Shown: positions 17,161-25,345, counted from the stretch's first letter. The stretch: DNA of 64,000 bases from Alkalicoccus urumqiensis (GCF_002993335.1 NZ_PVNS01000012.1:41278-105277); one strand, 5' to 3'. Numbers and translations are program-made. The notes: generated by a model from the sequence alone, not told the origin.

Positions 17161-18174
17161 CTATTCCCCCTTTTGCGTGTTCTTATGCATCTCCTCTTTC
17201 CATTTCCATGCATGCAGGCACATTTCTTCAAGCGTACAGGATGCTTTCCAGCCGAGCTCTCTTTCCGCCCGGGAGGCATCTGCCCAATTTTCTGCCGGGT
17301 CCCCCGGACGCCGCGCTTTTGCTTCCCACGCTATATGTTTTCCGCTTACCCGCTCGACCATATTTATTAATTCAAGGACCGTGGTTCCCCTGCCTGTTCC
17401 AAGATTATACACATGAAACCCATGTTTCTGTGACGCTGCAGCAGCAATATGCCCATCGGCCAGATCCATGACATGAATGTAATCCCTAATACCTGTACCA
17501 TCTTTTGTGTCGTAGTCTGTTCCATAAACATCAACAGCATCCCGTTCACCGGCAGCCGCCTCCAATAGTATCGGCATAAGATTGGCTGGTGTACCTGCGG
17601 GATTTTCGCCGACGGCGATAGAAGGATGAGCTCCTACAGGATTGAAGTAGCGAAGCGCTGTAATCTGCCACGCTGGGTCTGCCTGCGCTATATCTTCAAG
17701 CATCTGTTCGATCATTGCTTTGGAATGTCCATACGGATTTATCGGATTTTTGGGCGTGCTTTCTGATACAGGCATCGATTCGCAGTTCCCATAAACAGCG
17801 GCTGACGAACTAAAGATCAGTTTTTTTACTTGATAGTCTTCCATTATTTCAAGCAGACATAGTGTCATCTGCAGATTTTCACGGTAGTACAACAGCGGTT
17901 TTTCGACAGATTCTCCTGCCGCTTTCAATCCCGCAAAATGAATCACTGCTTCTACGTTATATTTCTGGAACACCCGCTCCAGATCTTCTTTCGTTTTTAC
18001 ATCTCCATCCTCTACCTCAGGTGCTCTTCCTGCCGCAGCTGTGATACGGTTTATCTGTTCCGCGCTGCTTCTTGTGAAATTATCCATTACAATGACATCA
18101 TTCTCTTTTTCCAGAAGTCTTACAGCGGTATGACTTCCGAGATAACCAGCTCCACCGGTAATTAAAATGGCCAT
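17161..18174 (-). CDS. galE: UDP-glucose 4-epimerase
   Basis: A 337-residue short-chain dehydrogenase fold enzyme interconverting UDP-glucose and UDP-galactose with bound NAD, feeding cell-surface polysaccharide synthesis. It has the N-terminal TGGAGYLGSH NAD loop, the catalytic YxxxK (YGHSKAMIEQ, about residue 148) with the serine-containing SSSAAVYG, and the GalE end motifs NLGTGRGTTVLELI and RRPGDPAENWADASRAERELGW. The frame is open 38 codons further upstream, but ATG at 18174 has a GAGGGAA site and is the family start. It is followed in the same transcript by the 43-residue gene. Confidence 0.93.
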   Translation of the reverse strand: MAILITGGAGYLGSHTAVRLLEKENDVIVMDNFTRSSAEQINRITAAAGRAPEVEDGDVKTKEDLERVFQKYNVEAVIHFAGLKAAGESVEKPLLYYRENLQMTLCLLEIMEDYQVKKLIFSSSAAVYGNCESMPVSESTPKNPINPYGHSKAMIEQMLEDIAQADPAWQITALRYFNPVGAHPSIAVGENPAGTPANLMPILLEAAAGERDAVDVYGTDYDTKDGTGIRDYIHVMDLADGHIAAAASQKHGFHVYNLGTGRGTTVLELINMVERVSGKHIAWEAKARRPGDPAENWADASRAERELGWKASCTLEEMCLHAWKWKEEMHKNTQKGE

Positions 18175-18248
18175 TAAATTCCCTCGTTTCTGCACGTATC
18201 TGTCTACTGTATGTATACAGATTGTAAGTGAATTCCTCTTTAAAAAGC

Positions 18249-18285
18249 AAAAAAAGCTGCTTCCGCCCGATGCGGAAGCAGCTTT
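18249..18285 (-). terminator. terminator of the first cold-shock gene
   Basis: A 14-bp perfect stem (AAAGCTGCTTCCGC and complement) with a 5-nt loop and a T7 tract on the minus strand, 11 bp after the cold-shock gene stop. Confidence 0.88.
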
Positions 18286-18296
18286 CATTGGTATAA

Positions 18297-18497
18297 TTAC
18301 TGCTTTTGAACGTTAGCAGCTTGTGGTCCGCGCTGACCCTGCTCGATTTCAAAAGATACTGTCTGGCCTTCTTCAAGGGACTTGAAGCCTTCTTCCTGAA
18401 TAGCGGAGAAGTGAACGAATACGTCGTCCTGTCCTTCAACCTCGATGAAACCGAAACCTTTTTCTGCGTTGAACCATTTTACTGTACCTTGTGTCAT
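18297..18497 (-). CDS. cold-shock protein, CspB/CspC family (copy 1)
   Basis: A 66-residue single-strand nucleic-acid binding OB-fold protein (RNA chaperone). RNP1 KGFGFIEV and RNP2 VFVHFSAI are intact. The protein is identical, residue for residue, to the one at 18659-18859, while the DNA differs at about a dozen silent sites. An AGGAGG site precedes the ATG. A leader of about 115 nt begins with the same GCTTATTGAGGTTC motif as copy 2 (complement at 18601-18614), as expected for cold-shock mRNAs with long regulatory 5' leaders. Confidence 0.96.
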   Translation of the reverse strand: MTQGTVKWFNAEKGFGFIEVEGQDDVFVHFSAIQEEGFKSLEEGQTVSFEIEQGQRGPQAANVQKQ

Positions 18498-18614
18498 ACT
18501 AAATTCCTCCTGTTGGGTTTTACCCAGAATATATTACTTAATGAGCTGTTCTTTCCGATCGTACAGGAGGAAACATTTCCACCTTGCTGACGAGAAAATA
18601 GAACCTCAATAAGC
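18498..18614 (-). promoter_or_regulatory. 5' leader of cold-shock gene copy 1
   Basis: The upstream end carries the 14-mer GCTTATTGAGGTTC (minus strand; 18601-18614), also found at the start of the leader of copy 2. A second shared segment, TTAAGTAATA-like, lies nearer the gene. Conserved position in both leaders suggests a cold-shock mRNA stability or translation element (inference from comparison of the two copies). Confidence 0.5.
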
Positions 18615-18623
18615 AGTGAGATT

Positions 18624-18652
18624 TTTAAAAGCTGTCCAGTTCTGCAGGACAG
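18624..18652 (-). terminator. possible terminator of cold-shock gene copy 2
   Basis: CTGTCC / GGACAG stem with a 9-nt loop followed by CTTTTAAAAAT on the minus strand, just after the copy 2 stop at 18659. Short stem, so partial read-through into copy 1 is possible. Confidence 0.5.
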
Positions 18653-18658
18653 AAACAA

Positions 18659-18859
18659 TTACTGCTTCTGTACGTTAGCAGCCTGTGGCCCGCGCTGTCC
18701 CTGCTCGATTTCGAAAGAAACTGTCTGGCCTTCTTCAAGTGACTTGAAGCCTTCTTCCTGAATAGCGGAGAAGTGAACGAATACGTCGTCCTGACCTTCA
18801 ACTTCGATGAAACCGAAACCTTTTTCTGCGTTGAACCACTTAACTGTACCTTGAGTCAT
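18659..18859 (-). CDS. cold-shock protein, CspB/CspC family (copy 2)
   Basis: A 66-residue cold-shock protein with the same sequence as copy 1 (RNP1 [11 protein letters not shown]2 VFVHFSAI). It has its own leader of about 130 nt, own AGGAGG site and a TATACT -10 box. The silent differences between the copies show that the duplication is not recent and that the protein sequence is under strong selection or kept alike by partial gene conversion. Confidence 0.96.
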   Translation of the reverse strand: MTQGTVKWFNAEKGFGFIEVEGQDDVFVHFSAIQEEGFKSLEEGQTVSFEIEQGQRGPQAANVQKQ

Positions 18860-19001
18860 GCTTAAATCCTCCTGCGCGGTTGTTTGAACCGCATGTTTAT
18901 TACTTAATTGAGACGTTCTGTTAGTCGTGCAAGTGGAACTTGATTAAGTTCACCATCTTACCCTTACCTATCCGAACCTCAATAAGCTAGTTCCTAGTAT
19001 A
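18860..19001 (-). promoter_or_regulatory. promoter -10 and 5' leader of cold-shock gene copy 2
   Basis: A TATACT -10 box (complement at 18996-19001) places the transcript start near 18988-18990, so the shared 14-mer GCTTATTGAGGTTC (18974-18987) would be the very 5' end of the mRNA. The -35 region is poor. The leader contains AACTTAATCAAGTT, a further small inverted repeat. Confidence 0.5.
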
Positions 19002-19034
19002 GTACAGCGAGCAGGAAAAAGAAACCCTTTTCGC

Positions 19035-19925
19035 TTAATTTGCCGTCTCTTTTTTCTTCCAGGTAGTCATAATCACACCGGAAATAACGATGAAAGCACC
19101 GATGATCTGCGGCAGCACAATCGTTTCACCAAGAAGCAGCCAGGCACCAGCAATCGTCGCTGGAGGGAGAAGATTTAAAAATACAGACGCTCTTCCGGCC
19201 CCGAGAATCCCGACCGCCCGGTTGAATAAAAGGAGTGCAACGACGGATGGAAAAATCCCCAGGTATAAGAGGCCGCCCCAGGACGCGCCCCAGTCTGCAT
19301 CCGGCACGCCGCCGATCAGCCATTCGCCGGCAGCGAACGGGAAGAGAACGATGACGGAGAGAACATTCATAATGAAGAGTGCTGCAAACGCAGGAAACAA
19401 ATACATGTACCTGCGGACGAGCAGCGAGTACACAGACCAGCAGACAATGGCGCCGATCATAATCAGATCTCCAGGATTCCAGTCCATCGCGAGAAGCCTC
19501 TCAACACTGCCTTCTGTTATGACATAAAGCGCCCCGGCTAAGGAAACTACTACACCGGCCCACTGACGGGGCTTCAGTGTTTCCTTAAGAATCAGCGCCG
19601 CTGCCGTAATCGTTACTGCTGGAATGACGGTTTCCAGGACAGATACATTCGCTGCGGACGTGTACTGCAGCGAACCGTAAATAAACGTATTAAAAAACGT
19701 TACTCCACTCAGTGTCATCCAGAAAAACGGCCATTTATAAGTGAGAAACAGCCTCCTCTCTCTCCATGCACGCCCTGCACCTAGCGGAATTAATAAAAGT
19801 GCTGCCAGAGAAAGCCGTATCCAGGCAATCGTAAAAGGGGGGAGATCATTTAATGCTTTCCCGGTGATAATATTTCCTGCATAAAACAAAACCACCAGAA
19901 CCATAAAAATGGAGCCGCGTATCAT
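19035..19925 (-). CDS. EamA/DMT-family transporter
   Basis: A 296-residue membrane protein with ten predicted helices arranged as two EamA repeats (SVLETVIPAVTITAAALILKE and the second-half ASVFLNLLPPATIAGAWLLLGE are the equivalent repeat ends). Members export or import metabolites such as amino acids; the substrate here cannot be told. Its ATG directly follows the stop of the aldo/keto reductase gene (TAA-ATG), so it is the second gene of a two-gene operon. Confidence 0.88.
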   Translation of the reverse strand: MIRGSIFMVLVVLFYAGNIITGKALNDLPPFTIAWIRLSLAALLLIPLGAGRAWRERRLFLTYKWPFFWMTLSGVTFFNTFIYGSLQYTSAANVSVLETVIPAVTITAAALILKETLKPRQWAGVVVSLAGALYVITEGSVERLLAMDWNPGDLIMIGAIVCWSVYSLLVRRYMYLFPAFAALFIMNVLSVIVLFPFAAGEWLIGGVPDADWGASWGGLLYLGIFPSVVALLLFNRAVGILGAGRASVFLNLLPPATIAGAWLLLGETIVLPQIIGAFIVISGVIMTTWKKKETAN

Positions 19926-20843
19926 TTACGGAAGGTCATTCCCTGCTGCCCGGTAAAGTTCATACCATTCTTCACGGGTCATTTTCACATTTGAAGCTTC
20001 CGCTGCTCCGGCGATGCGTTCTGTATTCATACTCCCGATCACGGGCTGCACACTCAGTGGGAGTCTTAAGATCCAGGCGAGTGCTGCAGCCGTATTGGTG
20101 ACACCTTTCTTCTCCGCAAAAGAATCCAGCGCTTTATTCACTTCCGGAAACTGGTCATTATTGAGAAACGGTCCCTCGATCATGCCGTGCTGCAGCGGTG
20201 ACCATGCCTGAAGTGTCATGCCGCGTTTACGCGTATATTCCAGCAGCCCGCCGTCGCGGTTGACAGCTGCATCATTACGCATATTCACATTGAAACCTGC
20301 ATCGATCATCGGTGTGTGCATCAGACTTAGCTGAAGTTGATTAACGTGCAGTTTTTCATCAAACGCGTCTTCCAGAAGCTCCACCTGCCCCGGATGCTGA
20401 TTGCTGACACCGAAGTGTGTTACTTTCCCTTCCCGGCGCAGTTGATGGAATGCTTCTGCTGTTTCTTCCGGCTCCATCAGTGCGTCCGGCCGGTGAAGCA
20501 GCAGTATATCCATGTAATCAGTGCCCAGACGCTTCAGGGATTCTTCTACGGAGCGCACGATATGCTCTTTTGAGAAGTCGAAGAAGCCTCCCCTGATTCC
20601 GCACTTTGATTGAATAATCATGTGCTGACGGTCCGGTCCGTTCAGATCGACTGCCTTTCCGAAAATTTCCTCTGATTCTCCTTTACCGTAGATATCTGCA
20701 TGATCAAACAGTGTGATACCCGCTTCCATGGAGGTGCGGATCACTTTCTCTGCTTCGGCGGCGTTCAGCTGGTTCATCCTCATACAGCCAAGCGCAATTT
20801 CTCCTGTATGTACTCCTGAAGTTCCTATTTCTATCTGCTTCAT
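19926..20843 (-). CDS. aldo/keto reductase
   Basis: A 305-residue NADPH-dependent TIM-barrel oxidoreductase of the YdhF-like group. The catalytic tetrad is visible: Asp in LFDHAD, Tyr in IYGKGESEE, Lys in IQSKCG and His in LLLHRPD. The C-terminal cofactor segment QPVIGSMNTERI is also present. ATG at 20843 (MKQIEIGTSG) is preferred over upstream in-frame starts because the AAGGAAGGG site lies just ahead and the family begins here. It is the first gene before the EamA transporter. Substrate unknown. Confidence 0.88.
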   Translation of the reverse strand: MKQIEIGTSGVHTGEIALGCMRMNQLNAAEAEKVIRTSMEAGITLFDHADIYGKGESEEIFGKAVDLNGPDRQHMIIQSKCGIRGGFFDFSKEHIVRSVEESLKRLGTDYMDILLLHRPDALMEPEETAEAFHQLRREGKVTHFGVSNQHPGQVELLEDAFDEKLHVNQLQLSLMHTPMIDAGFNVNMRNDAAVNRDGGLLEYTRKRGMTLQAWSPLQHGMIEGPFLNNDQFPEVNKALDSFAEKKGVTNTAAALAWILRLPLSVQPVIGSMNTERIAGAAEASNVKMTREEWYELYRAAGNDLP

Positions 20844-20942
20844 TTTATTATTCACCCTTCCTTCTCTCTTAATCGAAAACACCTTTAGTTTAGCACATCT
20901 GCGCCAATTTATTTGCCTTAAATCGCTCTAATGGATCTCAAT

Positions 20943-20974
20943 TATAAAAAATTACATTTAATGTATTTTTTATA
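20943..20974. repeat. AT-rich inverted repeat between divergent genes
   Basis: TATAAAAAATTACATT and AATGTATTTTTTATA form an almost perfect palindrome (one base missing in one arm) in the 286-bp gap between the leftward aldo/keto reductase gene and the rightward gene at 21130. It could be an operator or simply an AT-rich palindrome. Confidence 0.45.
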
Positions 20975-21129
20975 GTTTTTAATTCGAATAATCCGGTGAA
21001 ATTCTGAGGATGATGACAGATTTACCAAATAGATGGTTCCTATTATAGTTGGGGGAAGAAAAAGCGCTTTCGTTTTTTCTTTGAGATGTCGTTTTCACGT
21101 GATTATTTAACCCCCGGGAGGGATATCGT

Positions 21130-21435
21130 ATGATTCGTATGAATCCAAAAACACAGCGTCGTATTACTGCTTCAGGAGGCAGTGTCATTGTCGATCCTTT
21201 TGTCTTTCCAGGTTTGATCCGCAGCCGCCGGATTCTGGTCGACCACGAAGTTTATTTTGCCGAGCCGGTGGACCCGTCCTCCTATCAGGTGTTTGAGCAC
21301 GAAGGTGTCACCGTTTATGTGCATACGTCTCTGCGTGTAAAAAAGGAACTGCGCCTTTCATTCAGCGGCCAGCGTCCTTTTGAACAGCTTGAGGTACGCG
21401 GTGTCCGCCGTCTGATGGCTGAAAACGTCTGGTAA
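21130..21435 (+). CDS. hypothetical protein, 101 residues
   Basis: Family not recognised. The product is basic and strand-rich, with a hydrophobic/acidic core (GSVIVDPFVFPGLIRSRRIL, then VFEHEGVTVYVHTSLRVKK) and no membrane helix or cysteine. It looks like a small beta domain. GGGAGGG lies 7 nt before the ATG and a strong terminator follows, so it is a monocistronic gene. Confidence 0.65.
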   Translation: MIRMNPKTQRRITASGGSVIVDPFVFPGLIRSRRILVDHEVYFAEPVDPSSYQVFEHEGVTVYVHTSLRVKKELRLSFSGQRPFEQLEVRGVRRLMAENVW

Positions 21436-21540
21436 CGGAAGCCGCCTGCTGCTGGATTTGGAAATACTGCCTGGCTTTACAGGATCGTGCCTTTCCTCCC
21501 GGCCGGCAGCAGCGCGCTTCTGTCAGCTTATACGTGCTAA

Positions 21541-21570
21541 AATCCATGATCATGCATCATGGATTTTTTT
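21541..21570 (+). terminator. terminator after the 101-residue gene
   Basis: AATCCATGAT / ATCATGGATT with a 5-nt loop and a T7 tract on the plus strand. Confidence 0.8.
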
Positions 21571-21601
21571 CGTGTGCGCTTTTCCTTTCAGACTTATAAC
21601 A

Positions 21602-21643
21602 AGAACATTTGTTCTTGAAACGAAAGGCATTCCTACTTATAAT
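21602..21643 (+). promoter_or_regulatory. SOS-controlled promoter with LexA box, Y-family polymerase gene
   Basis: AGAACATTTGTTCT (21602-21615) fits the Bacillus LexA box CGAACRNRYGTTCG in both half-sites. It abuts a near-consensus sigma-A promoter: TTGAAA (21615-21620), 17 bp, TATAAT (21638-21643). LexA bound here would block the -35, so the downstream polymerase should be DNA-damage inducible. Confidence 0.8.
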
Positions 21644-21672
21644 GAAAGAAAACGGCAAGAGGAGGGAATCCT

Positions 21673-22905
21673 GTGGAGCATCCGATTATGCTGATCGATA
21701 TGCAGTCTTTTTTTGCCTCTGTCGAACGGCTTTACCACGAAATTCCTTCCCACCGTGCGCTGATCGTCTCCGGAGCGCCGGACCGGCCGTCAGGTGTCGT
21801 GCTCGCTGTCTGTCCGAGAGCAAAGTCCCGCGGAATTCAAAACGGTATGAGACTTCATGAAGCCGTGGAACGCTGTCCGGAAGCTGCCATTGTCCCGCCG
21901 CGGATGCAGCGTTACCTGGAAACATCCCTCCATATAACGTCCATACTCGAGAAATGGACGAATCTCGTCGAACCTTACAGCATCGACGAACAGTTTGTGG
22001 ACCTTCGTGCCTCGATATTCCCTTCGCTTCAGGAGAACCCGTCTGCTTCCGCCCGGGGAATTCAGCAGAACATCTTTGAAGAAACCGGACTCCATGCGCG
22101 CGTTGGTATAGCTGCCTCTAAAACAGCGGCAAAAACAGCGTGTGACCTTTTCGCCAAACAAGCACCCGGCGGTATTTTTCTTCTGAGCGAAGAAAAAATA
22201 AAACAGGAAGTATGGCCGCTTCCTGTAGATAAACTGTTCCGGGCCGGCAAAAAAATGACGGTCCACCTGCGGAACCGCGGCCTGCAGACCATCGGCGAAT
22301 TTGCCTCTCTTTCACACCTGGAAGTACGGCGGCGCTGGGGAATTCACGGTCAGGTACTTTGGATGAATGCCCACGGCGTTGATTATTCACCGGTACAGAA
22401 ACATTCGGCGCATGGAAAACGCTCGATCGGCAGCGGGATGACACTGCCCCGGCTGTATTCCCACCCAAGAGAACTCCGCACCGTCCTTCTCGAATTGACC
22501 GAAGAAGTCGGCTTCCGCAGCAGACGCAGGGGGCTGCGCGGTTCCACCGTGACGCTCGGCCTGCAGGGACCTTCCTGCGGATTTCACCGCCAGCGGAAAT
22601 TGAGTGCCCCGACAGCAAATACTTCTCTTCTTTTTGAAGAAGTGCTTGAGCTTTTAGATGAATTCTGGGACCTTTCTCCTGTGCAGCGTGTTCACATATC
22701 ACTCAGCAGCCTGGAGACGGACCTTGATTTTGCTCTGCACTTATTTGAACCGCCCGAAAAGCAGCTGCAGCGGCGTGAACTGGATTTTGTTCTTGATGCC
22801 CTGCGGGAGCAGTACGGAAAAACGGCTCTTCTCCGGGGCTCCTCCGCCGGTGCCGGAAGCCAGGCGCTTGACCGGGCGAAAAAACTCGGCGGCCACCTGC
22901 GGTAA
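21673..22905 (+). CDS. Y-family DNA polymerase, UvrX/YqjW type (SOS translesion polymerase)
   Basis: A 410-residue Y-family polymerase for lesion bypass. Catalytic carboxylates are visible in the palm: MLIDMQSFFASVE (Asp of motif I) and the SIDEQFVDL motif (residues about 103-111). The finger segment has CPRAKSRGI and the thumb GIAASKTAAKTACD. The C-terminal little-finger region lacks the usual DinB beta-clamp end but matches the UvrX/YqjW group. Start is GTG at 21673, 5 nt after GAGGGA. The LexA box directly upstream supports induction by DNA damage. Confidence 0.9.
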   Translation: MEHPIMLIDMQSFFASVERLYHEIPSHRALIVSGAPDRPSGVVLAVCPRAKSRGIQNGMRLHEAVERCPEAAIVPPRMQRYLETSLHITSILEKWTNLVEPYSIDEQFVDLRASIFPSLQENPSASARGIQQNIFEETGLHARVGIAASKTAAKTACDLFAKQAPGGIFLLSEEKIKQEVWPLPVDKLFRAGKKMTVHLRNRGLQTIGEFASLSHLEVRRRWGIHGQVLWMNAHGVDYSPVQKHSAHGKRSIGSGMTLPRLYSHPRELRTVLLELTEEVGFRSRRRGLRGSTVTLGLQGPSCGFHRQRKLSAPTANTSLLFEEVLELLDEFWDLSPVQRVHISLSSLETDLDFALHLFEPPEKQLQRRELDFVLDALREQYGKTALLRGSSAGAGSQALDRAKKLGGHLR

Positions 22906-22963
22906 GATAAAACAAAAGCAGCTCTCTCTGTAAAAAGGCTGTGCCGTACGCTGTTCATGCAAA

Positions 22964-22993
22964 AGAGCTGCTCCCTGAAGAGGAACAGCTCTG
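22964..22993 (-). terminator. terminator of the MinD-like gene
   Basis: AGAGCTGTTCC pairs with GGAGCAGCTCT (one mismatch) around an 8-nt loop, followed by TTTT on the minus strand, just beyond the stop at 23002. Confidence 0.65.
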
Positions 22994-23001
22994 ATAAGCA
23001 G

Positions 23002-23655
23002 TTAAGCCCGGAGAAGAACACGGGATAACAGGGAAGGCTTCTTTTTGTATACAGCAAAGAAGGGGCGGATACGTCCATCTTTCAACTGACGTGCGATGTG
23101 ACGGTACCGCTGTCCATTTTCCTCTCCTGCAAATAAAGAGATGTCTTTCTCTTCAAATGGAAAGGAAGAATCGTAAAGCACGGATCCGAGAAAACAGCCG
23201 GGGTAGGCCGCCTCAAGAAAAAGCTCTTTTTCCCCATCTTCCTCCGAATCCAGTTTATTCAATAGAAGATACGGCTTTTTAAAAGATTCCCATGTTCCGT
23301 ACTGACGGTCTGCCTCGGTAAGCGACGGATCGTCGGGTGCAGTAACAATTACTACATCGTCGAGTACTCCAGACCAGCCGCTTTCAAGTACCGGGTCCAT
23401 ATCAATGATGACAAATGACGCTTTCCGGCGCTCCGCCCAGCTCCGCACATAATGTGCGTCTCCGCAGGCGCCGAACAATGTAAGCAGAGGATGCTTCTGA
23501 TCCCACTCCTGTATGGATACATCCACCGGAACAGGCGTTTCCCGGACAAGAAGCGTCCGATAGCCTGCGGAAGCAAGCGCAGAGGCAATATTCCGGGAGG
23601 CGGTGGAACCACCGGCACCTGAATGAGCAGAAGAAATACCTATCATTTGAATCAT
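23002..23655 (-). CDS. MinD/ParA-like protein with lost P-loop lysines
   Basis: A 217-residue protein with the plan of a MinD/FlhG/CpaE-type ATPase: N-terminal strand and loop (MIGISSAHSGAGGSTASRN), helix IASALASAGYRTLLV, the A' strand FVIIDMDP, a VVIVTAPDDPSLTEADR strand-helix and LLLNKLD. The deviant Walker A KGGxGKT has become HSGAGGST, so both lysines are gone and ATP use is doubtful. The tail is basic (YKKKPSLLSRVLLRA) and may touch membrane or nucleic acid. ATG at 23655 has an AAGGAG site 6 nt away; the upstream in-frame extension has none. Single gene; role unknown. Confidence 0.72.
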   Translation of the reverse strand: MIQMIGISSAHSGAGGSTASRNIASALASAGYRTLLVRETPVPVDVSIQEWDQKHPLLTLFGACGDAHYVRSWAERRKASFVIIDMDPVLESGWSGVLDDVVIVTAPDDPSLTEADRQYGTWESFKKPYLLLNKLDSEEDGEKELFLEAAYPGCFLGSVLYDSSFPFEEKDISLFAGEENGQRYRHIARQLKDGRIRPFFAVYKKKPSLLSRVLLRA

Positions 23656-23809
23656 GATGAACTCCTTTCTAAGCTGAAGCCGCCAAACCGCGAACCATCG
23701 ATCTACCTGGTGACGAGGGTGACTGTTTTTCGTTTCGTAAACCGGTAACCTCCATGTACCCGTTATAAAGAAAGACAAACAAAAAATCTGGAAATTTTCC
23801 CGAACGAAG

Positions 23810-23842
23810 GAGGCACACCTGCTGAAACTTCAGGTGTGCCTC
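23810..23842. terminator. hairpin after the quinone oxidoreductase gene
   Basis: A 12-bp perfect stem (GAGGCACACCTG / CAGGTGTGCCTC) with a 9-nt loop lies 12 bp past the stop at 23855. The T-tract is poor on the minus strand, so its strength as a terminator is unclear. Confidence 0.5.
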
Positions 23843-23854
23843 GGATTCTTCTTT

Positions 23855-24859
23855 TTAGGACGGTTCTTCGGACGCCCGGAGAACAACTTTCCCGAACTGA
23901 TTTCCCTGATCCAGGTAGGAGAGTGCTTCTTCTGCCCGCTGAAGCGGAAAAACACTGCTTACTACTGGATGTATATTGTTTTTGCTGATAAAGGAAAGCA
24001 TCTGACGGAACTCTTCATGGCTTCCCATCGTAGAACCGAGGAGATTATACTGGCCATAAAAGAATTCCCGGAGATTAAATGTCACTTCATCACCGGCAGA
24101 CGCTCCGAACAGGACAAGCGTCCCGCCTTTTTTCACCTGATCCAGCGTCTTCTGAAACGTAGCTGCACCGACTGTATCTACAGCGGCATCGACTTTTTCA
24201 CCATTCAGCTGTTCATTCCAGTCACCATCGCTGTCCAGTGCTGCATCAGCACCCAGTTCCAGCGCTTTGTTCCGCTTCTCCTCAGACCTTGACGTAACGA
24301 TAACACGGCAGCCGGTTTTTTTAGCGAACAGCAGCATCATCGTCACAGCACCACTGCCTGCGCCCGGCAGCAGAATTGTCTGACCCGGCTGAATCCGTGC
24401 TCTTGTCATCAGTGCCCGGTACCCGGTAAGAGCGGAAAGTGACAGGACTCCGGCTTCTTCCCAGGAAAGATGGGGCGGCTTCGGCTCGACGCAGGATGCC
24501 GGAACATTGACATATTCAGCGAACGTGCCGTTCCTTGGAAAACCGAGTATTTCAAATCCCTCCGGCGGAGCGGCACTCTCTTCCGGCCAGCCGAGACCCG
24601 GGTTGACGATCACTTCCATACCCGGTTCCAGTCCTTCCACGCTGCTCCCGCATGCAGACAGAATCCCTGCACAGTCCGACCCGGGCACGAGCGGCGGATC
24701 CTCCGGAGAGTGGCGGTGCAGAACGAAAAGATCCCGGTGGTTCAATCCGGCTGTCACTACTTTAATCTGTACTTCATCCGGTTTTGGCGGCTGAATGTTC
24801 ATATCATCCATTCGTGTCCCGTCCAAGCCGGCTTTTCCTTCATGAATAAATGCTCTCAA
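23855..24859 (-). CDS. zinc-independent quinone oxidoreductase / MDR-family dehydrogenase
   Basis: A 334-residue medium-chain dehydrogenase/reductase: GroES-like N-terminal domain (AGLNHRDLFVLHRH, VPGSDCAGILSACG) and Rossmann domain with LLPGAGSGAVTMMLLF as the NADPH loop. The structural and catalytic zinc cysteines of alcohol dehydrogenases are absent, placing it with YhdH/QOR-like NADPH reductases. The start is TTG at 24859, with GAAGGAGGT 10 nt upstream. Single-gene unit. Substrate unknown; a second family member is at 41510-42487. Confidence 0.87.
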   Translation of the reverse strand: MRAFIHEGKAGLDGTRMDDMNIQPPKPDEVQIKVVTAGLNHRDLFVLHRHSPEDPPLVPGSDCAGILSACGSSVEGLEPGMEVIVNPGLGWPEESAAPPEGFEILGFPRNGTFAEYVNVPASCVEPKPPHLSWEEAGVLSLSALTGYRALMTRARIQPGQTILLPGAGSGAVTMMLLFAKKTGCRVIVTSRSEEKRNKALELGADAALDSDGDWNEQLNGEKVDAAVDTVGAATFQKTLDQVKKGGTLVLFGASAGDEVTFNLREFFYGQYNLLGSTMGSHEEFRQMLSFISKNNIHPVVSSVFPLQRAEEALSYLDQGNQFGKVVLRASEEPS

Positions 24860-25060
24860 ATCCGAACGACCTCCTTCAGCTTCCTTCGTTTCCTAAGTGT
24901 TCCTCATCTATTATACTATGAGATAGGCTGCGGACCAAAACCATTTCCACTGACTGGGAAAACGACGTTTTTCTAAGCGGGTAAACAGGAAAAGAAAGGC
25001 ATTCCTGCATCAGCCGGGCTGTATCATACAGCAGAGACAATGGAGAAAGGACGAACATAT

Positions 25061-25345
25061 ATGCATATTCGTCAATTTCTGCTTCCCGAAAAGGAGAAGC
25101 AGACTGCTGCACTGCTTCAATCACTTCCACTGGAGGAAAAGCGGGCGCTGTGGCGGCTGATTAAAGCAAGCGGCAAAGACCACACTTGTATTGTTACATC
25201 TCCCACTCCGGAGATCCGGTCGCTTGAAACGAAAAAAATTCTGGAACGTAATCCGTATTACCGCGGAAAGGGCTTCAGCTACTTTACGCTGAGACATGCT
25301 CCCTATTTAATGAAGCAGCTGCAGGAGCAGTCAAAATCAACCTAA
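25061..25345 (+). CDS. hypothetical protein, 94 residues
   Basis: No family recognised. It is a soluble, charged, mostly helical protein (FLLPEKEKQTAALLQSLP, then RGKGFSYFTLRHAPYLMKQL). An in-frame ATG lies at 25040, but GAAAGGA upstream of the ATG at 25061 is the better ribosome site; the exact start is uncertain. The DUF456 gene follows 21 bp after the stop, so they form one unit with the nuclease gene. Confidence 0.6.
   Translation: MHIRQFLLPEKEKQTAALLQSLPLEEKRALWRLIKASGKDHTCIVTSPTPEIRSLETKKILERNPYYRGKGFSYFTLRHAPYLMKQLQEQSKST

Noticed and set aside
18175..18288. N-terminal extension of GalE by 38 residues
   Set aside because: The extension overlaps the terminator of the cold-shock gene, has no ribosome site and is absent from the GalE family.
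18297..18859. Assembly duplication as the cause of the twin cold-shock genes
   Set aside because: The copies differ at about a dozen silent sites and have different flanks, so they are two real genes.
22118..22702. 194-codon minus-strand frame inside the Y-family polymerase gene
   Set aside because: GC-rich antisense shadow; Arg/Cys/Ser-rich composition and no ribosome site.
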